Shown here piece after piece: positions 41,410-53,700 of a stretch of DNA of 64,000 nt. This DNA comes from Lineus longissimus (taxonomy: Eukaryota > Nemertea > Pilidiophora > Heteronemertea > Lineidae), in assembly GCF_910592395.1 (NCBI RefSeq), contig NC_088318.1, positions 18,600,349 through 18,664,348 on the forward strand, read 5' to 3'. The notes under the pieces were generated by a model. The model saw only the letters and a program-made list of their open reading frames with translations. It was not told the DNA's origin and searched no databases. The position numbers and the translations under genes are program-made. Numbering within the stretch: position 1 is the stretch's first letter; each line of letters opens with the position of its first letter.

Positions 41410-44400
41410 GGGGTGCAGATGGCAGAATTGGATCTTTGAACGCCCCTGTTTCTAAAATGCAGGCAGTTTGGTCGTGGATATGTCCTACAGGAAAGAATGT
41501 TGGCAAAGATGATAAAAACGATTTTGAAAATTCAGTGGAAATATGTTCTTCTTAGGAGGATATTTTGAAGTTACGGATATGTTGCTTTTGAGGATTCTGG
41601 TGTGCAGAGGAAAAGATGACCCATTATTCACTTTTTAGTATAAAATTGAATTCGACGATTCGGGGGAAGAAAATGATGGAAATCTACCAGTTTGTTATGG
41701 TTTTAGCCTGTGGTGTTTCCCATCGGATGGTTTTGCACGCCATTATATTTTCTCAGCTGGCAATTTATCAAATTGTCCCCAGGCATTTCAGTTCTCATAT
41801 TTTATCGGCTGGACATTTCTTAAGTGGCATCGGATTGGTTGTTCGAATGCCATTGAGCGATTTAGCATTTTTGGGGCGTGCAAGTGAAGGTACCTATCAG
41901 TTGAATCAAGGATAAAACGCTGAATTGTTTGAAGAACAGAAATGTTCAATTTGTGTATAGTTTTAAAATATTAATGCTCGATTGTGTTCCATAGTTGCCC
42001 TCTGCCAAATATAATCCCGCACAAGTTTAATGTGTCGTGGATGGTTTGTAAATTTGATTGAGAGCTCAGTATTTTCTTCAAAGGATAAATTATGTAAAAA
42101 TACTATACATGTTATTATTAGAAATGTGATTTTGTAGAACAAACATTTTTGATTTTAAGAGATTTTTCAAAGACGTGCTTCATGAGGAGAAATGGAACAT
42201 GAACTGAAAACATTACGTGGCAGATTGATCAGTTGAAATGGTGCAGTACTGACGTCTGCTGCGGAATATGAAAGTGAGGCTCAAAGGGTAAAAACACTAG
42301 CAATACGCAGATGCTGACTCAGTCGCAATGTAAATAGGTGCAACTTCATATCAGACATTTTCTGGAAATCATGAATTTTTTAGATTGTACAAATCAGATG
42401 CTTTATTCAAACTTCATCGTAGTTTTAGACGGTTCTGTTGGAGTGCCACCGATACCAGACTGCTAAGAGGTGTATTTTTTCAACTGTTATGTTTTTATGA
42501 ATGTTGCGTGTTAAGGAGGTGTTGAGAGGAAGAGGGTGTTATGTAAGATAAGGATTCATTTTGAACTGCCGTAGGAAACTGGACTGCTTGGTGCCTGATG
42601 TGGTTATGCGGGGGAATTCCTTCGAAATCGTGAGATCGGGAATGTCAACGGGTGATGCCAGATGTTAACTAAGGTGGTGGTGTTTTCTTGAGCACACTCA
42701 ATGTGATTTCAGCTACAGCTGCAGGAAAGAGAGGTGGGCTTTTGGAGATTCGATACTACCGGTAGTAGTTTTTCGCTAATTATCTCATAATTTTGTTGTT
42801 ATGACTCTGTGGCCTTTTTACCTAAACTTAGATCTGATGACTCAAGTGGAGAATCTTCATGTTACCGCATGCTGAACAATGCATAATTACTGACCTGCTA
42901 GTGATACCTGGATATCTGTGATTGTTTGATCTGCTATGAGAGAAATACTCTCTTGTCACTTTTAAGATCAGTTGAGTTGGTGTCGGGCATCAACAAGTGC
43001 ATGTGTGCATAGCATTGGTTACAGTCTAAAGGAGCATGTTGATTGGCCAATTTGACCATGAATGAATGAAGACTGGTGACTGGTTATTATTGATTTGACT
43101 GATCTTATGAAGGTGAAAGGAGAGTATGATCCTGTCGCTTCCATTCTGTGTTATCATGAAAGACTAAAATCAATAATAGAGGTCAGGTTTGAGATAAGCC
43201 TTTGCAAATATGCTGCACTGGCGATTTTGTGTTCTGGCTTATGCGGGTGTACCGATGTTCTTCACTGACTCTATGTCTGCTAATATTGGTGTATATTTCC
43301 AGGTTTTTTTTAAACGGACAAAGTATAGTTTACATCTTGTATTAAAACTATGTAATTGAGTATAGAAAACAGTAGAAAAATAGAGAGGTTCAGATTTTGA
43401 ATAAGAATGACGTGGCACACTGGTGTTCCTAACAAATGTATTAGAAATCAATTGACTTGATGATGTCAATCACTTTGTTGTTCTCTGATTGAAATGTGAA
43501 CCTCTCTATTTGGTCAGTTCCGCAGGGGACAGATTGAGGGTATTTCATACTGTTGTTTGCTTTCTTAGCAGTAATTTGTCTATTAAACTATCAAAGTATT
43601 TATTAAGCATTTTCTGGACGATATTTAACTATGCGATTTATAATCAAATATGTCGTTGATTTGTCTGGAGAGGCGAGACCAGCTGGATTACATCATTGTG
43701 CCTTGTAATGTATTATGTGTTAACTGCATAGTTGATGAATTACTGAGTCTGTTCGTGCAGCTTGTCGTTCATGGACTAGCAATCAGCGCCACCTATTGTT
43801 ATGTTCTGGATGCTAGATTCAGTGTTATCATGATTGAACTGATTCTTATGTGGTGTTTAAAAGGACACAGCAGACTGATGAGACTATTTTAGATTGTGAT
43901 TGTGTGGATGTACCCCATATTATCTCCAGATCTTGTGTGATATTGTGTACATAGACTGTGTTTTTGATGTTTCAACTTTCGTTTTAAAGTCTTTGCTGCC
44001 ATTTTAAGTCTTCGTATTAAAGGAATCAATTAGTTTGATCTCAGTTTATGCCATGTCACATGACTGAAGGTCACATGACTCTTCTTGATCTGTTGTAATA
44101 TAAAACAGTGGCTTGGTTGAGGTGTTTTGACCAAACAATCATTTTAGCTCATTTAAGGTCTCAGTGTAAAGTAATATTTCATTTGTTCAGCATCTGTCAC
44201 CAGAGATAAAAGTGATGTCCTCCACAAAACCCTGTTTCTGATATCAGGATGGCATTTGACACCTTTCCTTCTATCTTATTTTAATCAAATAGTTTGAAAA
44301 CCATATCTGGTCTTTTTGTATGGTACTAAGCCATTTGCATTTAGTTTTGTGTGCCAAGTTTAAAATCAAAAGTCAAGAAAATGAGTAAAGAATTTGTATT

Positions 44401-46314
44401 TCGGAAACCCAAGTAGTTAAATCTATCGACATGAAAGAGTTTTAATTAGGAATGCTTGTAAAAATGGGAAGTTTTTAATGGCCTAGTCCAAAATAGATAG
44501 TCATTCGCTCTTGATTTGTGTCCTTGAAATACATTTGTTGGCAGCTGCCTTGAATATTTGGTCATGGAGAAAATTGTGAATTTTTGATATAGCACCTGGG
44601 ATCTCAAAACACAAAACAAATACTCAAAATTTAGCCCATTGACATGTTATGATAATAGTGATTATTTCAAGCCAGTCCTGCACTGAGCCATGAGCATTTA
44701 AAAGTGATGATATTTCATACCAAAAATGAAATTTTGACGAATATTATTTTTGGCCGAGAATTTACCGTGGTGAAAAGTTTCCCATGTTCGAGGGTTTCAG
44801 TAGGTTATTTAGATCATTTTCAAATCTCTAAGTCCTAGATGTGTCCATGCTGGGACCCAGCAAAGAATATTTGCCCACCTGTGTTCGAACGACTCCTTCT
44901 TTTTATTCTTTCCAGGAATCAACTAATCAAAATCTTCATTTTATTTTGTGGATTCATGAATTTGCAACTTGCGCGTCATTTTAATGTAGCATTTTAACAA
45001 CCCCGTAACAGTCATTTCAATGTGATTTTCTGTAATGCAGCCATAGGTTTTTGCAACTATCTGTGATGTCAAAAACATGAACATAAAGGCACACAAACTT
45101 TTCCAGTTATTGAACGTTGCTCGTTAAAGTCCGAGGGGCGAGGCCAGTTTGCAAAACCCAAGATAGTATTTCTTGCAACATGTGGGGCTCAGCATCGCCT
45201 TCATGGCGCTATTGTCACGCTCCCACAATCCCATTGTTGTGACAGTTAGACGATGCAAGGACGGCTCGGTTTGTCAAGCAGAGAATCAGCAACTTGGGAT
45301 TTGTCAACATGTAGTATGGATGCACTCAACGTCCACTTCCTTGGCTTAGATAAGATGTTGTCCTTTTGAATCATGTTAAAAATCAATCAACTCTAATTTT
45401 GATTAATGCCTTCCATGTATTAAATAAAGGTCACCAAAATGATACTTTTGATAGGGAATGTACATACTTGTAGTAATATCTGTATCGGCTCTGACGATTT
45501 TATGTGAAGACTCATTTCCATTGGCAAATAACAAACAGCACCAATTCATGGTTTACCCTTTTGTAGTATTCCAGTGGGTCTCAGTTTGCGAGTTTTGATC
45601 TACTGTTGTCAGATCAGGAACAATTGACCAGAGTACTTGGTCATTTAACCAATGAATTTCTGCCACTCACAGGTCTCATGTGAATGTCACTGATATTTTA
45701 GGTTTTACTGACGTCAGATGAAGCATTGTACAGTGACTTAGTTTCTCTTCTTCAGTGTCACGATGTCGGCATTAGGGTAAGACAGACAGTCCTGAAGGTG
45801 AGGAAACAGGGAAGGGGTGGTGCCGGGTTAAGTTGGATTGATCCAAGATGGCCGGCTAATCAGGATAAGAGGGGGTTTGCACAAGACTATTCTTGGTGGT
45901 ACAAAATGTATGCACATCTGCTCGATCTACATTCTGATATGATCAAAATATTTAGTAGTGGTACAATACCTCATTGTGAGTATGTTGTACCAGTTGGCAA
46001 GGGAAACGCTGCGTGGCTTCGTCTTGAGCAAATGACATACTGTCATTCTGTCAGATTTTCAAGCCAATCATAATTTTGATTGCCAGTCTGGTGATATTGA
46101 AGGTGAGAAACTTGTATGTATATATTATCCCACAAACGGAGGGTATTTTGTTGAACAGTTGATCATAACGACAGTCCAATATTTTCATTATTTGGACGAG
46201 GACGTTTTGAAGATGTGCGTATATTTCTAGAAAACTTGAAAAAGACTTGTATTAAAGCAGGTTAATAAATTATTTTATGCATCAAAATATGTTCTTTGGA
46301 ACAATAAAAAAACA
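41410..46314. other. 3' UTR of ZCCHC14 and spacer
   Basis: AT-rich sequence after the ZCCHC14 stop. AATAAA motifs near 45423, 46264 and 46302 on the plus strand are possible poly(A) signals, so the 3' UTR may be several kb long. I see no convincing gene. An open frame at 45726-46073 has no ATG start and no family motif. Confidence 0.45.
44055..44079. promoter_or_regulatory. Pair of GTCACATGAC M-box palindromes
   Basis: Two identical 10-bp palindromes lie at 44055-44064 and 44070-44079. The sequence is the M-box type E-box bound by MITF/TFE family bHLH-zip factors. Two perfect copies 15 bp apart are unlikely by chance. Whether they act as an enhancer is unknown. Confidence 0.3.
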
Positions 46315-46351
46315 TTAAATGTTCAATATATTCTGTGTTTTCCTTTTGTCG

Positions 46352-46578
46352 TTATTTACAGTATGGCAATGTGGTTGAGCCGTGTATGAAATGGGGGACC
46401 GACCCTGCAACACAGAACCATTGACTGGCAAGCCTCCTGTAACTTGGCACCAAATCACTACAGGAGTACTTTGCAACCACACCGGTCTCAATGACATTCT
46501 CTGGTCTGATCTGTGGCATATTGCAGTAAAACTGGGTACTGCAACTGTACTTGACAACAATGTCCACTGGTCCGCATT
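46352..46578 (-). pseudogene. Possible sushi (CCP) domain exon or relic
   Basis: Read on the minus strand from an AG at 46580-46579, the frame gives CGPVDIVVKYSC, then a segment with CNMPQ, GVVAKYSC, WFC and LPYCK before a stop at 46354-46352. Four cysteines, the G-V-x-K-Y-S-C strand and the final P-x-C match a complement control protein repeat, which binds partners in secreted or surface proteins. A second truncated repeat seems to precede it. Upstream minus-strand sequence keeps scattered CCP-like pieces in shifted frames, so this may be a decayed gene. No poly(A) signal was found. Confidence 0.35.
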
Positions 46579-46614
46579 CTTAGGCTGTTGTGTTCTCCAT
46601 GGACCTGTGTCTGC

Positions 46615-46633
46615 CTGATTGGGCTCCAATCAG
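46615..46633. repeat. Short palindrome with CCAAT arms
   Basis: CTGATTGG and CCAATCAG are 8-bp inverted arms separated by three bases. Both arms contain a CCAAT motif. It sits just upstream of the sushi-like frame on the minus strand. Confidence 0.5.
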
Positions 46634-47002
46634 GCTTGTATCTGCTTCATTTGCAGTTCACAGGTTGAACAACATGACACAGTGTGGCTTCTCAACGACA
46701 TTGCAGGTGAAACAGTCGTCTGCAGTCAAGCCTGGTGGGCTGCCCTGGTGGCTCATGATGTAAGGCACAGAATCAACCGTGCCAGACCAACGGCATATGG
46801 CACTTTGATTATGGGATTGGGGCAGCTGAGTTATGAACTGTCCAAATCATGTCTGTCCCATAATTCTTAGAGTGATATTCCGTGTGCTGACTCTAGAATG
46901 CCATGGACAGAAGTGTCCGGTCTTGAACTGAAGTCCAAAAGACCTGGTAGTTTGAGGGTGGGAAAAGAGAAAGGAACAAGATTCAAAGATATTTTGATAA
47001 CG

Positions 47003-47008
47003 TTTATT
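47003..47008 (-). other. Poly(A) signal of NOB1
   Basis: AATAAA on the minus strand, 230 bp after the NOB1 stop codon, followed by AT-rich sequence. It is the likely 3' end signal and gives a 3' UTR of about 250 bases. Confidence 0.55.
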
Positions 47009-47237
47009 GATAAATCAAGAATGAAATAACCCCTGGCGCTTGTCTTTGGATGCAACACAGGAGAACTGCCCTTTGGCTTTCGAGTGGCAAATACAGTCCT
47101 ATAGAAAGTCCAAATTGAATGGAACTACTTTTGGACAAAAACCAAACTCCCAGAGCTTTACTGAAAGGGTGGCCTGCTAACAAGAAATGCTGATGTCTGG
47201 CAGAGGAAGTTCCACTGGACCATGATTAACAAACACC

Positions 47238-48527
47238 TCAGCGTCTTTTCCCATGTCGTTTCTTATTCCCCTGTCCCTGGCGCCCTCTTTGTTTAATTCC
47301 TAACTGTGCAGCACGACTCGTCACATCATTGAGAGCAAACGGTGATGTTTTTGCATCATAATCTGGATCAAAGACGTCTGTCGCACCGAGTGCTTTCTTT
47401 GGGGGTTTCTGCTGAGGAAGGGGCTGGTCTGCGAATAGAATGGGATTCTGGCTATGTTTCCCTCCCTGCGGTGCCGGTATAGATTGCTGAAATAATCAGA
47501 ATAAAGACATCACAGATGACTTGTTGATACAACTGGAACCTTCATCATGTTCTGCCGTGTACCATTCAAACAACAGAGCTTCCAGGAATGGAAGGTGAAT
47601 GTAGTGTCTGGACATGAAAAGGACCCTGTGAAGTAAATAGTTCAAGACTTCTTCGTTACTTTCCATCTGGTCCGACTGGGAAGTGGGATCCACCCGGGCG
47701 ATGCTCAATGAACCAACCCACTTACGGTTTAATCACCAAACTTACATTCATTCCTCTAGTTGTAGGTGCTCTTCTCTTTGACATGAAATACTGGATAGAG
47801 CCATCAGCCCCCACTGTCATCGCCACCTTCCTTAACGTCTTGTTACCACAGCTTGGGCAGAACTGTAGTGTCATACGAGTGGCTATCCTGTAAGCAGTAA
47901 AATGAGGTCTTAGAACTTTTCCTTGCACGCAAAGTTTCAAACATGGTTTTGCTCATGTCATCTTTACAAAAGATGGCAGAACGATGGCTGCTGGCTGACT
48001 CAATCAACACTCTCTACAACCTGATACACATTAGGAGAGCTACTTACTTATTGCAAGCATAACATCTCAAGACATAACTCTTGGTCCTTTTGATCAGCAT
48101 CCCATCAACTGAGATCACATTTAGACCCAGCTGCAGCAGAACATTCTAAAGACAAAAGAAAGTGAAATGAGAGGGCATATCTTCAGGTTAAGATTTGAGA
48201 TCGGACTCATAACAAATCATCCTCATAATAAGAGTGTTGGGTCTCAGTGCGAGCTTACAATTTCCATTCATCCAAAATTCGTCTTTAGAGAGCAAAGACA
48301 CATTCAGAATGCCTTGAAAGATCATATTAACTGTAGTCTATTTGTAAATGTTTGGTCCGCAAGCTACTGGTTGGATTTACAAATGGTCTCTTAGCCAAAC
48401 AGTAGGAATATAACAATACCTGCATAGCAAAATCCATCGTCAAACATCCAACTGTAACCTTGCTCTCTTCCTCATTCGTGTTCTTCATCGTCTTTTTGAC
48501 GCTGGCAATATTTTGCGGTGTAATCCA

Positions 48528-48562
<35 letters not shown>

Positions 48563-50352
48563 CCTCTTCAGATTCAGAGTCAGTTTCCTCTAACAGTTCA
48601 TCATCAGGGACTACATCTCCATCACCCAATCTCGTCTCAACATCCAAATCTGATCTCTCAGATTCTAAATCTTTATCTGTATCAGTCCGACCCTCAGCAC
48701 CTGATCTCAAATCTTCTGATTCAACTTCAACTCTCTTCTCAAGAGAATTGTCTGTGTCTTTATTTCCTTCAATTCCATCATTTAGAACGCCTGTATTTTC
48801 ACGATCAATATTTTCATTTTTTGAATTTTCAGAAATTGGAACAGTCCCTGTTTTGTCTGCACACTCTGCATCACAAGCATCCGTCTCCCGGCTTGGTTTT
48901 AAGTCCTTGCCCTCGTTACTACACTCTGTGGTATTCCTTGAGCGCTGCTGGTCAACCTGAAAAAGTTCTTATTGTCAACTATTTGGCAAATTGTTCCTGT
49001 TCATGGAAACAACCTGGAGATTTCATGTCCTAAACTAATTTGCAAAAAAAACCCTGTCTGCAGCAGGTATTCTTTGCTTGGATGCTTAAAGCTCTGTGTA
49101 CACTCTCAACACTTAAGAACTATTCATTGGGGAGACAGGCTTTACAAATGCCCGATACTCACCTTTTTTGGCCCAAGATAGAATCCTGCCACATCAGTGG
49201 CTTTGTCAAGTGTCTTCTTTGTTTCCGTCCAAACAGCCTGCAGGAAATGATTACAGTTCAAGGTTAATTAGGAATGGTAATAAATATGATTGATTTAGTG
49301 ATGAACTCGTTGGGAAATGTTTTTGAAGGCAAAACTGAAGTGACGACGATTTTATTTTGCCTAAAGATCGTGACAAGGCCATTTAAAACATTTGAAAAGT
49401 GTTTGATTGCTATCCCTACCTTTCTCTCAGGAACTGTCTTGATGTGATTGTCTCCTACAAACTCTTTCTCCAGCATATAGGTGAGGGCAATAACGCGAAT
49501 GTCAGTTGCAGAAAGACTACGGTAGTCGCCAGTTTTCTTTGCAAATTCACTAACTGGAAAAGACAGAAATGGTGGTCATCACATTGGTGTATTTGTGGTT
49601 ACCACAAAAACCTTTGATGTTGATATGGGAATGCTGCAAGATGTATGAACTCCAATGAGGGTAAGTACTCTCTCATATCGCTCATGACAATACTCACCAA
49701 ACTTAATCGCTTCAGAAGAAGGTTCCCTGAACTTGGGCTGATATGGTAAAACCTGAAGTCTTTGCCTGGTTGCCTTGTCACGAATTTCAGTCACGACATC
49801 TCTCAACGTGTAGACGTTCTCACCAATGACCTGGAGAACACATATCAATACAATTTGAGATAATTCTGGCCTGCACTAATGAGGATAGAGGGAAGTTCTT
49901 GGATGTATCAGAAAATGTGCACAGATGAGATAGGGCCTACTGGTATTTACTGGACCGTACCTTTTGCCAGATGCGCCAGTATTTACCACAGACTAATTGG
50001 GCTGGGCTGTCTCTTCAACAGAGATCTTCAAGGTCAGAGAGAAAGAACCCCACCCCCAGACAAAGGCTTCAGAGGCCAGCACTGATCAACTGACACAGGA
50101 ATATCCCGTCCGACATTCGGAAAAACTATTTCTTGTACAGACACCAATGCTCGAAGGAAGGTGAATGTCTGGCAATAGATTCTTATAGGCCTACTTATGG
50201 TCTTTTTAAAGCAACGTCACCTGGACCATGATAACATATACAATGCCTTTGACGAGGTCGTCAACTTGGAAAAATCATCTCACCCGCAAAGGAGCATCTC
50301 TGATAAAACCACCAGAATCCACAACAAGTTGTTCAACCACGTGGTCCGACAT
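47238..50352 (-). CDS. NOB1: RNA-binding protein NOB1 (18S rRNA 3'-end endonuclease)
   Basis: PIN-domain endonuclease that cuts pre-18S rRNA at site D in late cytoplasmic pre-40S particles. Exons in coding order (minus): 50352-50284, 49830-49698, 49553-49420, 49237-49163, 48956-48420, 48145-48048, 47887-47746, 47486-47238; 478 aa with every junction in frame. Exon 1 was found from its conserved sequence EQLVVDSGGFIRDAPL. PIN acidic residues are Asp12, Glu38 (VVTEIRDKATRQRLQVLPY) and Asp85 (SLSATDIRVIALTY). The middle (137-316) is acidic and low-complexity, longer than in human NOB1 (412 aa), with a ten-aspartate run, then GWITPQNI. The zinc ribbon uses Cys344, Cys347, Cys359 and Cys362 (CYACN and CPSCGNKT). 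The lysine-rich C-terminus ends KKRHGKRR, as in the family. Shares a short promoter region with TBC1D31. Confidence 0.96.
48531..48561 (-). repeat. Coding GAT microsatellite in NOB1
   Basis: About ten GAT triplets on the minus strand encode a run of ten aspartates in the acidic linker of NOB1, just before the conserved GWITPQNI block. Confidence 0.9.
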
Positions 50353-50746
50353 GACTGCGTTTCAGAACGAGGCAAACCCGGAAATAAATCTGACGTATTG
50401 CTATTTTTAGAATCAAAATATAAACATTCCGGCCATCCACGTGGTCACCCATGGGCCATGGTTAAGATAATGCTCAGTGACAAAATTTTCGGGCAAGTTT
50501 ATCTCTACAATAACGAGTCACCACAGTGTTGCTTTCTGCATTTCTTATTTTTTTATTAATTTCCCATATTCTAATGATTTTGAATAAATTCTTTCGTTTG
50601 GTTAATCCAAAAGAAAAGGAATTTTCTTTGTTAAAAACCTACAAATTGGCCAACTCCGAGGAGGTCAAGGTCAATTTCTGAGCGCGGGCCGATTGAAAAT
50701 TATTCTTTCATATTCAAACCTATTTCTTGGTCGGATCGTAAACGAA
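50353..50746. promoter_or_regulatory. Shared divergent promoter of NOB1 and TBC1D31
   Basis: The two start codons are 394 bp apart and face away from each other, so both transcripts must begin here or use nearby upstream exons. CCACGTGGTC, an E-box palindrome, occurs in this spacer near 50437 and again inside NOB1 exon 1 near 50339. I see no clear TATA box in a convincing position. Confidence 0.6.
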
Positions 50747-53700
50747 ATGGGCACAAATGTGCTGGACGTTTGCAAAAGAGACTCCGGAAAAATTTGGTAC
50801 CGGAAACCATCCCCTTCAAGTTCTAATAATGGGTGGGTTGTTGAAAATGTTGATGACGAAAAAATCTTCAGGAGTTCGGCATGTTCCGTGCATCACTTGC
50901 ATGCATGAAGCAGGCACACTTGCATGCATGGTCCTTACATACACTACAACTTGCAATGTCAATAGTGCATATGATGATATTGCATTGATATCTGAGGTAC
51001 CTAAGGCTCACTCGGATGCAGAACCCATGTCAGCCGTCAAAACGCTGGACAAACCATTGTTTGTATTAATGGGGACTGGATGATGACCGGCCATGGCAGG
51101 CGCCACCCAGTGCCAGTGGCAGTGGCATGGCGGATCCCCTTTTCGTAGTAGTAGACGTTTGGGCCCTAACCAGTCATGGTTGCTTATGGCATTGTTGGTG
51201 GTTGGCTTAGCGTAGGCCTTCTGACTTGTTCTCAGTGACTGAGTGAGTGTGCGCATTGAGTTAGTTTAATAGGTATGCCGAAGTGCGTCGTTGACTTCAT
51301 TAAAAAGGTCCATCAACTCCGCCCGAGGCCAGGGGGAAACAAATTTTTATATTCCATTTGTTCTCATTCTGATGTCGTACTTTATTGGCCTTTCAGACTA
51401 GTTGTCAGCATTGTTAATACAGTATCCAGCAGTCTCTCCCTTCATCCTCGGAACGTGCGTTTCCTCCACTCAACCTTTGATGTCAAAGGAGACAGCTTTG
51501 TCGCTGGAGACCACCAAGGCAGCATCTATGTGTTTGACTTGAATAAAAACAGGTATGTATGATGTAGATGAAGTGCAATTTACAAGCACTGGGGGCAAGG
51601 CGGTCATCTTACCGTTCTAAACTAAAGGCCCGCTGGTGGCTGTAGCTTGATTGGCCAAATTTTAAGGCTGGTGTATCTATTGACGACATCACCTAGATTT
51701 TTGATTTGACCTACTTTTCAATGTCACTTTTTAGTCACAGAGGTCGAACTTTAAAGTATACTGTTAACCGGTATGTTCGCAAGCATAGAGGGCGGATTTT
51801 TTCTGAAAGTCTGTTGAGCATTGACTGCATCAACGTTAAAATCTCCATTTGTGCCGATTTCAGATTTTCCCTCGTGCAGAGAACAGGGACACCATGTACA
51901 GCCCTTGCATTCACCTTGAGAAGGAGGACTGAGTTCCTGGTGGGAATGTCAGATTACTCCCTAAAATGTTATGATACAGGTAATGTCATGTTGGTAATAT
52001 CTTGATAGTAAATACTCAAAACTCGAGTTGACCACAAAACTTTGATGTTTGTCTATTAAGGAGATTATATCTCTAGCTTGGTTGGTACTTGGAAATGGTT
52101 TAAAGAGCACAAGACATCTAGTACATTTATGCCCATTTCTCAATCCAGTTACTTATTTACTTATGCTATAGAATCTTCATGCCATAAGTCACACCTCTTT
52201 GGCTCCCCGGAGATTGTTGCTGTTGCCAGGATTGCAAGGATGTTTCCATTGTGACTTACAGAGTGCTCTTATTTGTTAATCTTCCAGAATCTAAGGAGTT
52301 GATTGCGTGGATGAAAGGCCATGATTCAGCTATTCATACGATATCCGTCCATACCTCTGGACGGTACGCCCTGACCGCTTCGAGTGAGACCGCACAGCTT
52401 TGGGATCTCGATACATTCCAAAGGAAACGCAAACTCAACATCAAAGAAAATGTTGGAATTGTCAAGGTATTGTTTACAAATTTGTTGAACACGTTTTTAT
52501 GCTTTGCCTTATCCCATTGAAAGTGAAAGTGCTGTTAATATCTTTCAATGATTTTGTTTGTCATGACTTCTATCATACTTCTCCAGGTTTTCTTCATTCC
52601 TCTGAGTAACACCATCGTCACCTGTTTCAAAGATGATTCAATCTTCGCCTGGGAGTCCGACACACTCAACTGTAAATTCCAGCTGCCAGTGCCGCAGGGG
52701 AAAACACCACATTACAAGACGTTTGCCTGTACAAGGTAGGTGGATGTTCTCACAGCAGCATTTGTCATTGATACCAAACTGGTGGTATAGTTTGTCTCAT
52801 CAAACATGGGGAGGCGTGGGGGAGAGACAAATTTCAGTAAAGTTTTCAGTAGTGTCGAAAGTTGTGTCCTGGGACAGAGTCATTTCCGAGTCAAACTCCA
52901 GTCATTTCCCACTTTGACTCTTCCAGTCAAAAATTTCAAAAATTACAAAAATCTTCAAAAATTTCTAAAATTTCCAGAATTACAAAAATTTCTAAAATTT
53001 CAAAAATTTCAAAAGTTTCAAAATTTCAAAAATAGGAGTATGCATGTCTGTCCCAGTTATAGCATTTTAACTTTGACAGTTTTAACTATTTTGAACTGCA
53101 GAGATGGAAGTATGCTCGCTGCCGGTGGAAAATCAAACTTCTTACATATCTGGTCGTTGGAGTCGCATCAGCTGGTCAGGATTATACAGATGCCTTCGAA
53201 GGTTAAGGTCGTCAGGCAGCTGGACTTTCTGTCAGAGATCGTCGAAGGTGGAGCAGGACAGGTTGGTAGTTTGTGATAAAATGTCTTGAACGAGGTCAGA
53301 AATTGATCAGCTTCGTAACCGCCAGATCCGAACCATTTCAATTGTTGAAATCGCTCAAAACTATGTGATTATCTCCTTACAGATTCTGGCTGTTTTAAGT
53401 CAGGACGGCATTGCAAGATTCATCAATACAGATAGCTGTAAACTATTGTTCGACATTGGCAGTATTGAAGACGGCATCATGAACATCTCTATCAGTCCAA
53501 GCGGGCACCATGTTGTTGCCATCACGGACAGCGGCAGGTTGGATATATACAGCGCTCAGTATCTCAGTGAGGAAATAAACAAGGTATGAGAATCATCAGA
53601 ACATTGTTCGGATTGTAAGATCATCACATTGATATTATAGACAATCCCTAAATGTATCTTGTTCCTCTACTTTCCAGCCTCCGCCAGCACTTCTGAAGGT

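Noticed and set aside
45726-46073. 115-residue frame in the ZCCHC14 3' flank
   Set aside because: It starts at TTG, shows no family motif and has no clear splice sites.
47487-47550. C/D snoRNA candidate in NOB1 intron 7 (ATGATGA and CTGA on the minus strand)
   Set aside because: The boxes are only about 40 nt apart, the D box abuts the splice acceptor and no terminal stem is seen.
52806-53276. 156-residue frame with Phe/Lys-rich repeats in TBC1D31
   Set aside because: It runs through intron 5 simple sequence; splice sites at 52736 and 53101 give the conserved WD40 protein instead.
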